Source of the DNA: a virus
Reading direction: 5' to 3' (one strand)
Virus record (IMG/VR): IMGVR_UViG_3300035698_003457
Coordinates: 1 to 46,002 of that record
Length of the DNA: 46,002 nucleotides
Part shown: one piece after another, positions 32,838 to 40,481 of the stretch
Position numbering within the stretch: position 1 is the stretch's first letter
Layout of the letters: the number at the start of each line of letters is the position of its first letter
Notes under the pieces: model-generated
What the model was told of the DNA's origin: nothing
Database searches by the model: none
The model's input: the letters and a program-made list of their open reading frames with translations, nothing else
Program-made: the position numbers and the translations under genes

Positions 32838-33025
32838 TGAAACTATATCCAGTGAAAAATAAAAGAGTGAAGAAATTAGGCAATGATAGAGGGCCATGCG
32901 TAATATGCGGCTCATGGACAACGCACAAAGAACCTTTAAAGCATGAAAAGTGGGGCAATGTATATAGAGCGAGTTTTATTTGCTTTAAATGTTGGGAACC
33001 AATAGAGGAGCAAAGCAATGCATAG
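32837..33025 (+). CDS. Cys-rich zinc-binding-like protein
   Basis: 62 residues with C-V-I-C-G and C-F-K-C-W knuckles. The start MKLYPVKN is shared with the protein at 34248 (MKLTLYPVKN). Confidence 0.55.
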   Translation: MKLYPVKNKRVKKLGNDRGPCVICGSWTTHKEPLKHEKWGNVYRASFICFKCWEPIEEQSNA

Positions 33026-33329
33026 CCAGAGACTATACCAGAAGAAAATAGCCAGACTTATCAAGAGAATTGTCCAGCTAGAAGAAACGGAAACCGATTT
33101 AAGAAGTCACATTGCTGAACTTGAAGCACAACTTAAGGCCACCGAGAGTATGCGTATCGGCGAAAGTGTAGTAAATACTGTACTTCTCGAAAAGATCTCT
33201 GACGAAGACAAGGAATGGATGGATGCTCCTATGGGTCCTTATAAGAAAGTTGACACGGATAAGTTAAAAGCAATGTCCAAAAGATTAACAGATATACTCG
33301 GCCCAGCCTTTGAAGAAAATAACAAATAG
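33018..33329 (+). CDS. coiled-coil protein, unknown
   Basis: 103 residues, long coiled coil (1-50) and acidic C-terminal half. Overlaps the previous gene by 8 bp. Confidence 0.5.
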   Translation: MHSQRLYQKKIARLIKRIVQLEETETDLRSHIAELEAQLKATESMRIGESVVNTVLLEKISDEDKEWMDAPMGPYKKVDTDKLKAMSKRLTDILGPAFEENNK

Positions 33330-33337
33330 CATTATTT

Positions 33338-33382
33338 ATGAGTCGAATGAAAGATGAATTTTCTTATAGGAGTTTGAAATGA
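33338..33382 (+). CDS. 14-residue peptide, remnant-like
   Basis: MSRMKDEFSYRSLK. Its end matches the end of the 34186 peptide (EFDYRSLK); it overlaps the next ATG (ATGA). Possibly only a by-product of the repeated leader cassette. Confidence 0.25.
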   Translation: MSRMKDEFSYRSLK

Positions 33383-33383
33383 G
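33356..33383 (+). repeat. repeated leader/RBS cassette, copy 1
   Basis: GAATTTTCTTATAGGAGTTTGAAATG-type leader, also at 33652 and 34225. Provides a strong AGGAG site in front of three unrelated genes. Confidence 0.8.
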
Positions 33384-33591
33384 CGGAAAGAATTTAATAT
33401 GGGATACCCCGTGTAATTGTAAGGGGAAAGAAAACACTGATAAGTCATCTTGGGATGGTGTTTTTTATGGATGGATTAAGATTGAAGGAAGGAAATGGGC
33501 TATCGTCAAATGGGAAGGTGACGAAGACCCGGATTTATATAAAGCAAACCTTCTTTTAATTGAAGAAAACCGAATGATTCCGCTGGAATAA
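33379..33591 (+). CDS. small protein, unknown
   Basis: 70 residues, beta-rich with C13 and C15; preceded by a copy of the leader cassette. Function unknown. Confidence 0.5.
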   Translation: MSGKNLIWDTPCNCKGKENTDKSSWDGVFYGWIKIEGRKWAIVKWEGDEDPDLYKANLLLIEENRMIPLE

Positions 33592-33595
33592 GCCC

Positions 33596-33673
33596 ATGAC
33601 CCTATCCGCCAAGCAAGCCCTACGCCGCAGCAAGGATACAGATTTTAAGATGAATTTCAGTATAGGAGTTTGA
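33596..33673 (+). pseudogene. N-terminal remnant of the MTLSAKQAL gene
   Basis: 25 residues beginning MTLSAKQALRRSK. The first ~40 bp match the start of the complete gene at 34695 (and 34186), then the sequence continues into a leader cassette and stops. Looks like a truncated duplicate. Confidence 0.55.
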
Positions 33674-33679
33674 AATGAA
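33652..33679 (+). repeat. repeated leader/RBS cassette, copy 2
   Basis: GAATTTCAG then TATAGGAGTTTGAAATG; compare copies at 33356 and 34225. Confidence 0.8.
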
Positions 33680-33944
33680 AAAGATAACAAGCCAGCAGGA
33701 TGGTAGCCCGAACCAGAGAATACCGGAACTAGATAAAATTATTAAACTAGATAGAATGGTTATGAACATAAGGGATGATTTTAGGCAAGGTATTAAGAGA
33801 CCTTGTAGGGTTCCGGTTAAAGTATGGCGGTATATGCTCTTGAATAATCAAGACTTCATAGTTATTGACGGCAAAAGCATGCGCATGAAAGCAGTGAGCC
33901 TCGGCGTTGGTGTATATAGCTTAAGCATAAAGGAGACGACATGA
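33675..33944 (+). CDS. small basic protein, unknown
   Basis: 89 residues, basic with a CRVPVKVW segment. Uses leader cassette copy 2. No motif recognised. Confidence 0.45.
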   Translation: MKKITSQQDGSPNQRIPELDKIIKLDRMVMNIRDDFRQGIKRPCRVPVKVWRYMLLNNQDFIVIDGKSMRMKAVSLGVGVYSLSIKETT

Positions 33945-34189
33945 ACTACGCAACAGAGTTAGCAAGAATATCAGTACAGCCACAGAACTATTCAGACGAG
34001 AACTGGGATGAGGCTATGGCCTTGTGCGATAAAGCTGACGCAGAGATCGCCACTCTTAACGCTGATGTGAAATATACACGCGATATAATGCTTCGATACC
34101 GTGACAAGTATGAAAAGTTACGCGATGCCTACAATGACCAGCTACGTATCATTGAAGAACAGTCAGACCTTATAGGGAAATTCAAATGA
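33941..34189 (+). CDS. coiled-coil protein, unknown
   Basis: 82 residues; mainly acidic coiled coil (25-80). ATGA overlap with the neighbours. Confidence 0.45.
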   Translation: MNYATELARISVQPQNYSDENWDEAMALCDKADAEIATLNADVKYTRDIMLRYRDKYEKLRDAYNDQLRIIEEQSDLIGKFK

Positions 34190-34251
34190 CCCTATCCGAC
34201 AAACAAGCCCTACACAGAAACAAAGAATTTGATTATAGGAGTTTGAAATGA
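34186..34251 (+). pseudogene. second N-terminal remnant of the MTLSAKQAL gene
   Basis: 21 residues, MTLSDKQALHRNK..., again running into the leader cassette. Same origin as the 33596 remnant. Confidence 0.55.
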
Positions 34252-34252
34252 A
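34225..34252 (+). repeat. repeated leader/RBS cassette, copy 3
   Basis: GAATTTGAT then TATAGGAGTTTGAAATG. Third copy of the leader found at 33356 and 33652. Confidence 0.8.
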
Positions 34253-34550
34253 ACTGACGCTCTATCCAGTAAAGAACAACCGCACAGACGGCAAAGTTTA
34301 TGACCCGGTAAATCACAAGTGGGTACACAATCACCCCAAAGTACCAGTAGCACCCAAAAAGATAGAGGCTAAGGTGTTCAGATGGAACAAGGCGACCTAT
34401 TCTGTCCACGTAGAAGTTAGGACTGGTTCTATTGCAACCGGCAACCACAAGACGCCAGAACTAGCCAAGAGGGCTTTTAGATCAATGTGCAAGCGTGTCG
34501 ATATGAGATGCGATCAATTCTATTATGAAAATAAGATATACGGAAGGTGA
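34248..34550 (+). CDS. small basic protein, unknown
   Basis: 100 residues, basic, with an N-terminus like that of the 32837 protein and an AP2/DSRM-like strand pattern (KVFRWNKATYSVHVEVR ... RAFRSMCKRV). DNA- or RNA-binding is possible. Confidence 0.45.
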   Translation: MKLTLYPVKNNRTDGKVYDPVNHKWVHNHPKVPVAPKKIEAKVFRWNKATYSVHVEVRTGSIATGNHKTPELAKRAFRSMCKRVDMRCDQFYYENKIYGR

Positions 34551-34557
34551 ATAATGA

Positions 34558-34698
34558 ATGAAAATATTTCTTAAATGGCTAAGATTGAAGTTCCACAAAT
34601 GCACAACGTACCCCGATGATATATTATGGGGAGGAAACGGGACTCAGTATTGTTCAATTTGTCATAAAATGATACAACAACCAAGGCAAACAAAATGA
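34558..34698 (+). CDS. small Cys-rich protein
   Basis: 46 residues with C15 and C32-x2-C35, plus histidines, probably zinc-binding. ATGA overlap with the next gene. Confidence 0.5.
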   Translation: MKIFLKWLRLKFHKCTTYPDDILWGGNGTQYCSICHKMIQQPRQTK

Positions 34699-35006
34699 CC
34701 CTATCCGCCAAACAAGCCCTACACCGCAGCAAGGTGGCTAACTGGACTGTCGCTAATCTGAAGGCCGACGACGACTTCATGGCCGACTGCCGGGACGATG
34801 ACGACTTTAGGGGCTGGGTACTGGACGAACGGCCTGACATGGCAAAGCCTGAAAGGTTCAAGATGAGATTCAAACGACCAGAAGGGATTGTTCAGGAAGG
34901 CAAGCCTGTTGAGATCGTAGAGCCTGAGCCTGTTGAGACGCTATCGAAGACGGGGCAGATTATTGAGGACTTGAAGGCTTATCGCAAGAAAAAAGGATTT
35001 ATTTAA
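34695..35006 (+). CDS. hypothetical protein, MTLSAKQAL family
   Basis: 103 residues: basic N-terminus, Asp-rich middle (DDDFMADCRDDDDF), Glu/Pro linker, helical C-terminus. Complete parent of the two remnants. Function unknown. Confidence 0.5.
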   Translation: MTLSAKQALHRSKVANWTVANLKADDDFMADCRDDDDFRGWVLDERPDMAKPERFKMRFKRPEGIVQEGKPVEIVEPEPVETLSKTGQIIEDLKAYRKKKGFI

Positions 35007-35020
35007 GAAAGGAAAGAAAG

Positions 35021-35179
35021 ATGAAACGATGTAAGGATTGTAATCACTGTTTTAATTACTATTGCCTATCTGTTTGCCTGTGTAGCAAAGTCGATAAGAA
35101 ATGGTGCTGGCAAGCTAACCCAAACTGGACGTGTACTCATTACACCCGCAAGTGGTGGAAGTTCTGGAGGACAAAATAA
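35021..35179 (+). CDS. small Cys-rich protein
   Basis: 52 residues with nine cysteines, including C-K-D-C-N-H-C, and several tryptophans. Similar start to the protein at 8742. Probably binds zinc. Confidence 0.5.
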   Translation: MKRCKDCNHCFNYYCLSVCLCSKVDKKWCWQANPNWTCTHYTRKWWKFWRTK

Positions 35180-35195
35180 ATAAATCTTGATGGGC

Positions 35196-35223
35196 TTGAC
35201 AACCCCCAAATATAGGGTATAGT
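35196..35223 (+). promoter_or_regulatory. rightward promoter
   Basis: TTGACA (35196-35201), 16-bp spacer, TATAGT (35218-35223). The predicted transcription start is at or next to the ATG at 35230, giving a leaderless or non-coding transcript. Confidence 0.8.
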
Positions 35224-35229
35224 TTAATT

Positions 35230-35511
35230 ATGGCTAGTACTAACAAAATTTTAACCCCGGCAAATCCAACAGGTATCCTCCATACCTGCCTCCTTAATGT
35301 ACTAGCCTACATGGGTTTGCTGGGGTTGTATCATATAAACCAACCCCCCGCCCCCCTATTGACCTGTCTCTGCGATCAGGGGCAGAGGGTAAGGGGTTGT
35401 GATAACCAGGAAAGGTACGCTATTTTTATTATGAAAGGCATGTATTCTCAGTTGGTAGCGTATCAAGCTTTTTTGCAGGACAAAGGGGTGGGCGGGCGAC
35501 CGTCCACCTGA
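35230..35511 (+). CDS. possible leaderless small protein or structured RNA
   Basis: 93 residues, hydrophobic first half, no family recognised. The ATG lies seven bases after the -10. The transcript has strong alternative pairings (see 35322-35399), so a regulatory RNA is an equally good reading. Confidence 0.4.
   Translation: MASTNKILTPANPTGILHTCLLNVLAYMGLLGLYHINQPPAPLLTCLCDQGQRVRGCDNQERYAIFIMKGMYSQLVAYQAFLQDKGVGGRPST
35322..35399 (+). ncRNA. alternative hairpins in the 35230 transcript
   Basis: CAACCCC (35341-35347) can pair with GGGGTTG at 35322-35328 or with GGGGTTG at 35393-35399; the latter encloses a CTCTGC/GCAGAG hairpin. The two folds exclude each other. Confidence 0.5.
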
Positions 35512-35530
35512 CTTAACGAAAGGAATAAGA

Positions 35531-35737
35531 ATGAACTCAGAAGAAAAGATAGCCAAAAGACGAGCCGACATGCCCGAATTATACAGAGGTATTTACGACA
35601 GGGCTATGTCCGGAAAAAGCAAAACAGCCGGAATTAAAGCCCAGTGCTTAGAGTGCATGGGGTGGGCGAGAAACGAAGTTAAGACCTGCACCTCCCCACA
35701 GTGCCCATTATTCCCGTATCGGCCTTATAAATCCTAA
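35531..35737 (+). CDS. Cys4 zinc-finger-like protein
   Basis: 68 residues; C39-x2-C42 ... C53-x4-C58-PLFPYR. Same finger as the 25827 protein. Function unknown. Confidence 0.65.
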   Translation: MNSEEKIAKRRADMPELYRGIYDRAMSGKSKTAGIKAQCLECMGWARNEVKTCTSPQCPLFPYRPYKS

Positions 35738-35787
35738 AGTCCCCTGAAATCGGGGGGTAATGAGCCAGAAAGGAAAGGAATAAGAAG

Positions 35788-36495
35788 ATGAAACCATTAC
35801 TAGCCAATACCCAAGTAGCCCAGAATATCCTTGCTGGTAGGCAGACGCAGGATCGCAGGCCGATTAAGCCACAACCAGTAAAACAGCACGGAAAGATGTT
35901 TATAAATCAATGCGACCGGGACGACTGGGCTTTTGAGTCGGGGATTAACGGTTCAATTAAAACACCTATTGACCATTCAGAGATTATCCCTAAGTTCGCC
36001 AAATACCAAGTCGGCGACATTCTGTATGTGCGGGAAACGATGGTTTGTGAACGCGAACTACCTGAACGCCTTTACTTTGATGTTCTTTACTCTGCCGATA
36101 GAACTCATATTGAGACTCCTGTAGGCAGCGACGACCAGACGGAATGGTTCATGCAATATAAGCAATGGTGGAGCCGAGGCGAAGATAAAGTCGTTATCCC
36201 TTCAATCCACATGCCGAAATGGGCTGCCCGCATCTTCCTTAAGGTTACAGGGGTTCGGGTGGAGAGGGTAAAGGATATAACACAAGCCGATGCAAAATCA
36301 GAAGGGGTTATTTCCTTTACCGACCAAGGCAGAGTATGGCACAGGAATTACCTTACTGGCAAAGACTTCTACGGATATGGAGAATATAGAGACTCGTTTC
36401 AAAGTCTCTGGGAATCCATCTACCCCGGCTCATGGGAACGTAATGACTTTGTGTTTGTTTATGAATTTGAAAAATACGAAAGGCAGGTAAAGTAA
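35788..36495 (+). CDS. ASCH-domain-like phage protein
   Basis: 235 residues matching a common phage family: N-terminal MKPLLANTQVAQNILAGRQT and QDRRPIKPQP, GDILYVRETM, IPSIHMPKWAARIFLKV, VRVERVKDIT and a C-terminal W-E-x-N-D-F-V-F-V-Y-E-F. ASCH proteins are RNA-binding-like; a function in phage is not established. Confidence 0.8.
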   Translation: MKPLLANTQVAQNILAGRQTQDRRPIKPQPVKQHGKMFINQCDRDDWAFESGINGSIKTPIDHSEIIPKFAKYQVGDILYVRETMVCERELPERLYFDVLYSADRTHIETPVGSDDQTEWFMQYKQWWSRGEDKVVIPSIHMPKWAARIFLKVTGVRVERVKDITQADAKSEGVISFTDQGRVWHRNYLTGKDFYGYGEYRDSFQSLWESIYPGSWERNDFVFVYEFEKYERQVK

Positions 36496-36737
36496 TGTTA
36501 GTATTTGTAACGAGAGATAAAAACGATGGTGACGAAATAACGGACTCTGCTATGTCTTTAAGAATAAACAAGCCGACTCCCTCTGAGACTGAGATAGGTA
36601 GATGGATGCTATTGGCAGGCTCAAGCGGGTGCGATTTATTCTTGGCCGCTCCGCATTTCAAGCAACTGTTCGGCTTCACTCCCCGCAAGGGTTCCTGTAA
36701 ACAAATGGAGTTAAGCTTGAAAGAGGTGACAAAATGA
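36495..36737 (+). CDS. small protein, unknown
   Basis: 80 residues. No motif; coupled to neighbours by a one-base overlap and an ATGA overlap. Confidence 0.45.
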   Translation: MLVFVTRDKNDGDEITDSAMSLRINKPTPSETEIGRWMLLAGSSGCDLFLAAPHFKQLFGFTPRKGSCKQMELSLKEVTK

Positions 36738-37144
36738 GTAAATGCTTTACGTGTGGAACACAAATAACAGAAACCGGCCAAGACGCCAGCTATGACTGGA
36801 ACGGCGAAGCGGTCTGTGCTAGCTGTTATGTTGAGTACGCTGACAACAAGATCGCCACCCTGCAAGCCCGCATCACCGAGCTTAAGGCTGCTATGAAAGA
36901 TAACTGCCCTACATCTATGGTAATGTGTGGATGTGGTAAGCATTACAAGAAGCCGTCACAGCCCGTATGCTCTATTTGCTCTATGTTTGACTTGACTAAG
37001 GAGCTTGCCGGGTATAAGTTGATTTTAACAAAGATTAAAAACATATCCAGTGAGTCTAAGTTACATAGACATGAATGCGAGTGTTTGACCTGTCAAGTGC
37101 GTAAACTTACCCTCATTGCCAACTCTGGCAAAGGGGGTGAATGA
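36734..37144 (+). CDS. multi-knuckle zinc protein
   Basis: 136 residues with several C-x2-C pairs (CFTC, CASC, CGCG, CSIC, CECLTC), resembling a LIM-like or double zinc ribbon, with a short coiled coil in the middle. Function unknown. Confidence 0.6.
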   Translation: MSKCFTCGTQITETGQDASYDWNGEAVCASCYVEYADNKIATLQARITELKAAMKDNCPTSMVMCGCGKHYKKPSQPVCSICSMFDLTKELAGYKLILTKIKNISSESKLHRHECECLTCQVRKLTLIANSGKGGE

Positions 37145-37145
37145 T

Positions 37146-37514
37146 ATGCAGTATAAATTTAGAGGCAAAATAAAAGATACAGGTGAATGGGTTTATGGAA
37201 GTTATATTGACTTCGACTTAATTCACCAGATAATACCCATCGGTAAAAGCAAAGCCGTTATCGTCCTCCCATCCTCTGTCGGCATGTGGACGGGGCTTGC
37301 TGACAAAACAACTACCAATATGTACGAGGGCGACATCATAAGGTACACGGAGTATAATAGTTCTGGTGCCGATATTCCTAATTGCGTGTCTGTGATTAAA
37401 TTTGACGAAGGCAGTTTCCTCCCTGTATCAGAGGGGTACTGTATCAATACAGAAATCATAGGCAACACCACCGACAACCCAGAATTATTAGAAACCGAGG
37501 CTCAAAATGAATAA
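37146..37514 (+). CDS. YopX-family protein
   Basis: 122 residues starting at ATG 37146. MQYKFRGKIKDTGEWVYGSY, LADKTTTNMYEGDII and a C-terminal IIGNTTDNPELL are hallmarks of the YopX family of phage/plasmid proteins. Role unknown. Confidence 0.85.
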   Translation: MQYKFRGKIKDTGEWVYGSYIDFDLIHQIIPIGKSKAVIVLPSSVGMWTGLADKTTTNMYEGDIIRYTEYNSSGADIPNCVSVIKFDEGSFLPVSEGYCINTEIIGNTTDNPELLETEAQNE

Positions 37515-37686
37515 ACTTATAGACGCCATTGTAAGGGTTTTGCTTGACGGTACTAAGATTAAGATGTCAGGCGACATGCACGAGCCTTACACCACTTTGA
37601 TCTCAGGCGGTTATGCTAATTTCAAAGACGGTATTGTTTGGAAGAATTGGAAAACATGTTATTGGGAGTTAAGTCAAAATGAATAA
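37507..37686 (+). CDS. small protein, unknown
   Basis: 59 residues, overlaps the YopX-like gene by 8 bp. Aromatic C-terminus. Function unknown. Confidence 0.45.
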   Translation: MNKLIDAIVRVLLDGTKIKMSGDMHEPYTTLISGGYANFKDGIVWKNWKTCYWELSQNE

Positions 37687-37726
37687 AGACCTACTAACCC
37701 TCTGCGTAGAAAAGGAGAAGTCATGA
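37679..37726 (+). CDS. 15-residue coupled peptide
   Basis: MNKDLLTLCVEKEKS, ATGA overlap on both sides (AAGGAG inside it serves the next gene). May only act as a coupling leader. Confidence 0.3.
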   Translation: MNKDLLTLCVEKEKS

Positions 37727-37887
37727 AGAATCCAGGTAAGATAAAAAGCTGGGAAGAAACCGTAGGTAAGAAGTCCGACCTCCACCCCTGTCCTTGCGAC
37801 CCTGCCTGTAACTGTGATATGAAAGAGCCTTGTCTGGGCTGTGAGACTTATGGGGCATGGCTAAATAAGGAGCGGATAAATGGATGA
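37723..37887 (+). CDS. small Cys-rich protein
   Basis: 54 residues with C23, C25, C29, C31, C37 and C40; probably zinc-binding. Confidence 0.5.
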   Translation: MKNPGKIKSWEETVGKKSDLHPCPCDPACNCDMKEPCLGCETYGAWLNKERING

Positions 37888-38050
37888 ATACAAATGCAAG
37901 AAATGTGGCAAAGTAGAACACGCCCTGTCCCAGCCCTATCAGTGGTCAAAGATACACGAAGAGGCGGCAGGCGTGCATGATTCTGAATGCGTAATGTGGG
38001 AGTATGATTACTTCCTGTGTCCTGATTGTAGAATAAAAGGGGATGACTAA
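37880..38050 (+). CDS. double-knuckle zinc protein
   Basis: 56 residues, C-K-K-C at the start and C-P-D-C at the end, a standard zinc ribbon pair with a Cys in between. Coupled by TAATG to the HNH gene. Confidence 0.55.
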   Translation: MDEYKCKKCGKVEHALSQPYQWSKIHEEAAGVHDSECVMWEYDYFLCPDCRIKGDD

Positions 38051-38367
38051 TGGGTAAGAAGCTACCATATACCCCTGCAAGCCGGATAGTGGCTGGAGTA
38101 AGGCGAGTGTGGGGTTTCTCACGGGAACGCCTTAAGGTGCTAAAAAAAGCTAAGTACACCTGCTGTCGGTGCGGAGCCAAGCAGAGCAGGGCTAAGGGCA
38201 AAGAAGTGTACGTTCAAGTTCATCATAAAAAAAGAATCAATTGGGATAAGATCGTAGAGTACATCAGGAAAGAGGTTTTAGATAAACCTCAAGTTTGTAT
38301 GTGCAAGGCTTGCCATCGGGCAGAAACGGATAAACAGAATGAAGAAGCACGTAAGAATATATCTTGA
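38050..38367 (+). CDS. HNH-like nuclease
   Basis: 105 residues: C38/C41 knuckle, H58-H59 and C83/C85/C88-H89 knuckle, the treble-clef HNH arrangement. Small HNH proteins next to terminase can act in packaging; here it lies in the early unit. Overlaps the next HNH gene by 29 bp. Confidence 0.7.
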   Translation: MGKKLPYTPASRIVAGVRRVWGFSRERLKVLKKAKYTCCRCGAKQSRAKGKEVYVQVHHKKRINWDKIVEYIRKEVLDKPQVCMCKACHRAETDKQNEEARKNIS

Positions 38368-38590
38368 CTTCCACGACTACCAGCTACAGTCTGATGTTAT
38401 CTGCGAGATATGCAGTCAGCCAGCCCAAGACATCCACCATATACACGCTAAGGGCATGGGCGGCAATCCCAAAGCGGACTGCATTGAGAATCTAATTGCG
38501 TTATGCAGGAGCGATCACGACAAGGCTCATGCCGGCGAGATAACCGAAGACGAATTATACGAAACAATATCTTATAAGGAGATAACATGA
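38339..38590 (+). CDS. HNH-like nuclease
   Basis: 83 residues: C22-E-I-C25, DIHHIHAKGMGG, N51 in IENLIALC and H60/H64, a clear HNH fold with both zinc and catalytic residues. Probably a recombination or packaging nuclease, possibly selfish. Confidence 0.75.
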   Translation: MKKHVRIYLDFHDYQLQSDVICEICSQPAQDIHHIHAKGMGGNPKADCIENLIALCRSDHDKAHAGEITEDELYETISYKEIT

Positions 38591-39156
38591 AACGAGCAAG
38601 AATCTTATTTTACGTCACCCCCAAGTTTAAGTGGAAGTACCTCGCCAATTGGCTCATCAGTGTATGGACAAGATCGAAGTATAGTCATTGTGAGATACAC
38701 GACCCTCGTAGGGAATGGGTATCAGCAACAAAGCAAAAAGAAATGTTTGAAAGGTACGACAGCCTACTTAAAAAGAATGTCCCCGTAGGTACGATGCACA
38801 CCGCCACCATGCGGGGCGAGGACAATGGCACTGTCTGTCGTCCGGCAAGCGAGGTGCTTACTCACCCGGAGAACTGGCGATATATTGAGATAGAGATAGA
38901 AAACGACACCGCCTTTGCTGCGGGGATGGCCTATATGGATTATCAGGTCAAGATTAACAAGGGTTACAGTCGGTGGGACTTGCTGAAATTCATCTCACCA
39001 ATCCACTTCCCCGACAATAAGCGTAATATATGTAGTGAGTTCTGCCACAACTTCCTGTATTACGTTGGCATATTCAAGAAAAAGGGCATAGTCTCCCCCA
39101 AGAAACTACACAAGAAGCTAACAAAGCTGGGATATAAGGCGTTTAAGCTTCAATAA
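38587..39156 (+). CDS. permuted NlpC/P60 (papain-like) hydrolase-like protein
   Basis: 189 residues. H34 in YSHCEI and C149 in NICSEFC give the permuted His...Cys order of LRAT/YiiX-type NlpC/P60 proteins. Could be a cell-wall hydrolase (lysis) or an amide hydrolase. No signal peptide. Confidence 0.6.
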   Translation: MKRARILFYVTPKFKWKYLANWLISVWTRSKYSHCEIHDPRREWVSATKQKEMFERYDSLLKKNVPVGTMHTATMRGEDNGTVCRPASEVLTHPENWRYIEIEIENDTAFAAGMAYMDYQVKINKGYSRWDLLKFISPIHFPDNKRNICSEFCHNFLYYVGIFKKKGIVSPKKLHKKLTKLGYKAFKLQ

Positions 39157-39198
39157 TCAAGTTGTTAAGTAATCCTTAATAACTGAAAGGAAAGAAAA

Positions 39199-39492
39199 AT
39201 GAAATATCTAGCATTAACCCTCTTACTCCTAGCCGGCTGTAGCCACCACCACGCCCACGAACGGTTCAAAGTAACATACACGCCAGAAGACGCGAGGATA
39301 GTGCTAGAATGGCAATCGTCCGTTTCGCAAGGGTTATTGCTGTATTACACCAAGAGCAAGGCTATCGAACGCACAAGCCCCTTCTCGACCTTATACGTGG
39401 GTGAGATGGAATCAGTACCAGACTCTAACAGCATCGACGCTGTGAGTGATAGTGTTATACCAATGTTATTTAAGATTTTGAAAGGAAAGTAA
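39199..39492 (+). CDS. lipoprotein
   Basis: 97 residues with a signal peptide and lipobox L-L-A-G-C (residues 11-15 region), then a His-rich start. Lies next to the NlpC/P60-like gene. Could be an outer-membrane spanin subunit or a superinfection-exclusion lipoprotein. Confidence 0.7.
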   Translation: MKYLALTLLLLAGCSHHHAHERFKVTYTPEDARIVLEWQSSVSQGLLLYYTKSKAIERTSPFSTLYVGEMESVPDSNSIDAVSDSVIPMLFKILKGK

Positions 39493-39493
39493 G

Positions 39494-39799
39494 ATGAATG
39501 AAATGACATTTGAAGAAGTAATGACAAAGATTAACGAAGACAAGTTTAACTCTCTATGGGATGCCGATGAGTACATGGAGTACGACTTGAAAATTAGACC
39601 ATGCGAGATGGATTTAAATGTAGATAAGCACAGGTGGTACGAAACCTCAATCAATGTTTACCCAATAGGAGATAGGTTCTTGGGTATATGTGGAATAAGC
39701 CAATGCTATTCCGAATCGTCAAGCCCGGAAGACTGTTGTCACGTTTCCAAGGCTTTCGAGATGGAAGAAAAGAAGACAGTAACATATATTAAGAAATAA
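39494..39799 (+). CDS. small protein, unknown
   Basis: 101 residues, acidic, with several Cys in the second half (CGISQC, CC). No motif assigned. Confidence 0.45.
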   Translation: MNEMTFEEVMTKINEDKFNSLWDADEYMEYDLKIRPCEMDLNVDKHRWYETSINVYPIGDRFLGICGISQCYSESSSPEDCCHVSKAFEMEEKKTVTYIKK

Positions 39800-39812
39800 C
39801 CGTTCATGCACT

Positions 39813-39846
39813 CCCCCTGCCCCTTTCCGCGATGGGGGTAGGGGGG
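39813..39846 (+). other. intergenic hairpin
   Basis: CCCCCTGCCCC/GGGGGTAGGGGG with a short loop, ahead of an AAGGAG site. Another member of the GC-rich hairpin set. Confidence 0.6.
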
Positions 39847-39858
39847 AAGGAGAAGATT

Positions 39859-40170
39859 ATGAAAGAATGCAGGAAATGCGGCGAACCTCACCCCATCTCC
39901 CACTATGGCGTTTACATAAGCGGGACGGTCAAGCCCTACTGCAAGGCGTGTGTAGCGTTAAAGCAGAAAGAGTACAGGAATAGAGGGTATGAGAAGAGAC
40001 CGGACTATATGCCTGACTGCTCACAGACAAGGCACCCTCACCCTGAAGCTATGAAGGATATAGCCAAGAGGACGGCAATAAAGTATGTCGATAAGATTGA
40101 AATAGCCGACGCCTGCCCGAAGTGGGTTGAGGCTCATGTGGTTGACAGAGTTATAGCGGAGATGTTATGA
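39859..40170 (+). CDS. zinc-knuckle protein
   Basis: 103 residues from ATG 39859. C-R-K-C-G ... Y-C-K-A-C pair typical of small phage zinc knuckles, then a helical body. ATGA overlap with the next gene. Confidence 0.55.
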   Translation: MKECRKCGEPHPISHYGVYISGTVKPYCKACVALKQKEYRNRGYEKRPDYMPDCSQTRHPHPEAMKDIAKRTAIKYVDKIEIADACPKWVEAHVVDRVIAEML

Positions 40171-40430
40171 AGTTATTAAAAGGAATGAAAATGAAACGAT
40201 GGATACGTAGATTAAAATGTAAACTGGTAGGTCACGATTTTGATGTGGTCGATGTCTCATGCACTGGCGTCAGCGCGAAATTAGGCTGCAAAAGGTGCGG
40301 TGACTACTACGGAATCAACCATAATGTAAGGGCGGTCATTAGGTGGGACCACGAATTGGAAGAATGTTTCACTTTACTAAATAACAGGCACAGTAAGTAT
40401 TGGCCTAAGCAGAGACAGTGGCTTAAATAA
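40167..40430 (+). CDS. small zinc-ribbon protein
   Basis: 87 residues; CKLVGHDFDVVDVSC ... CKRCGDYYG pattern of small phage zinc-ribbon proteins. Last gene of the early unit. ATG at 40191 is an alternative start. Confidence 0.55.
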   Translation: MKLLKGMKMKRWIRRLKCKLVGHDFDVVDVSCTGVSAKLGCKRCGDYYGINHNVRAVIRWDHELEECFTLLNNRHSKYWPKQRQWLK

Positions 40431-40465
40431 CCCCGCCGCCAGCGTTAGCCAGCGACGGGGCCTTT
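40431..40465 (+). terminator. terminator of the rightward unit
   Basis: CCCCG-C-CGC pairs with GCG-A-CGGGG, followed by CCTTT. At the convergent end of the two units. Confidence 0.6.
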
Positions 40466-40481
40466 GAGAGGAGGGAGATGA

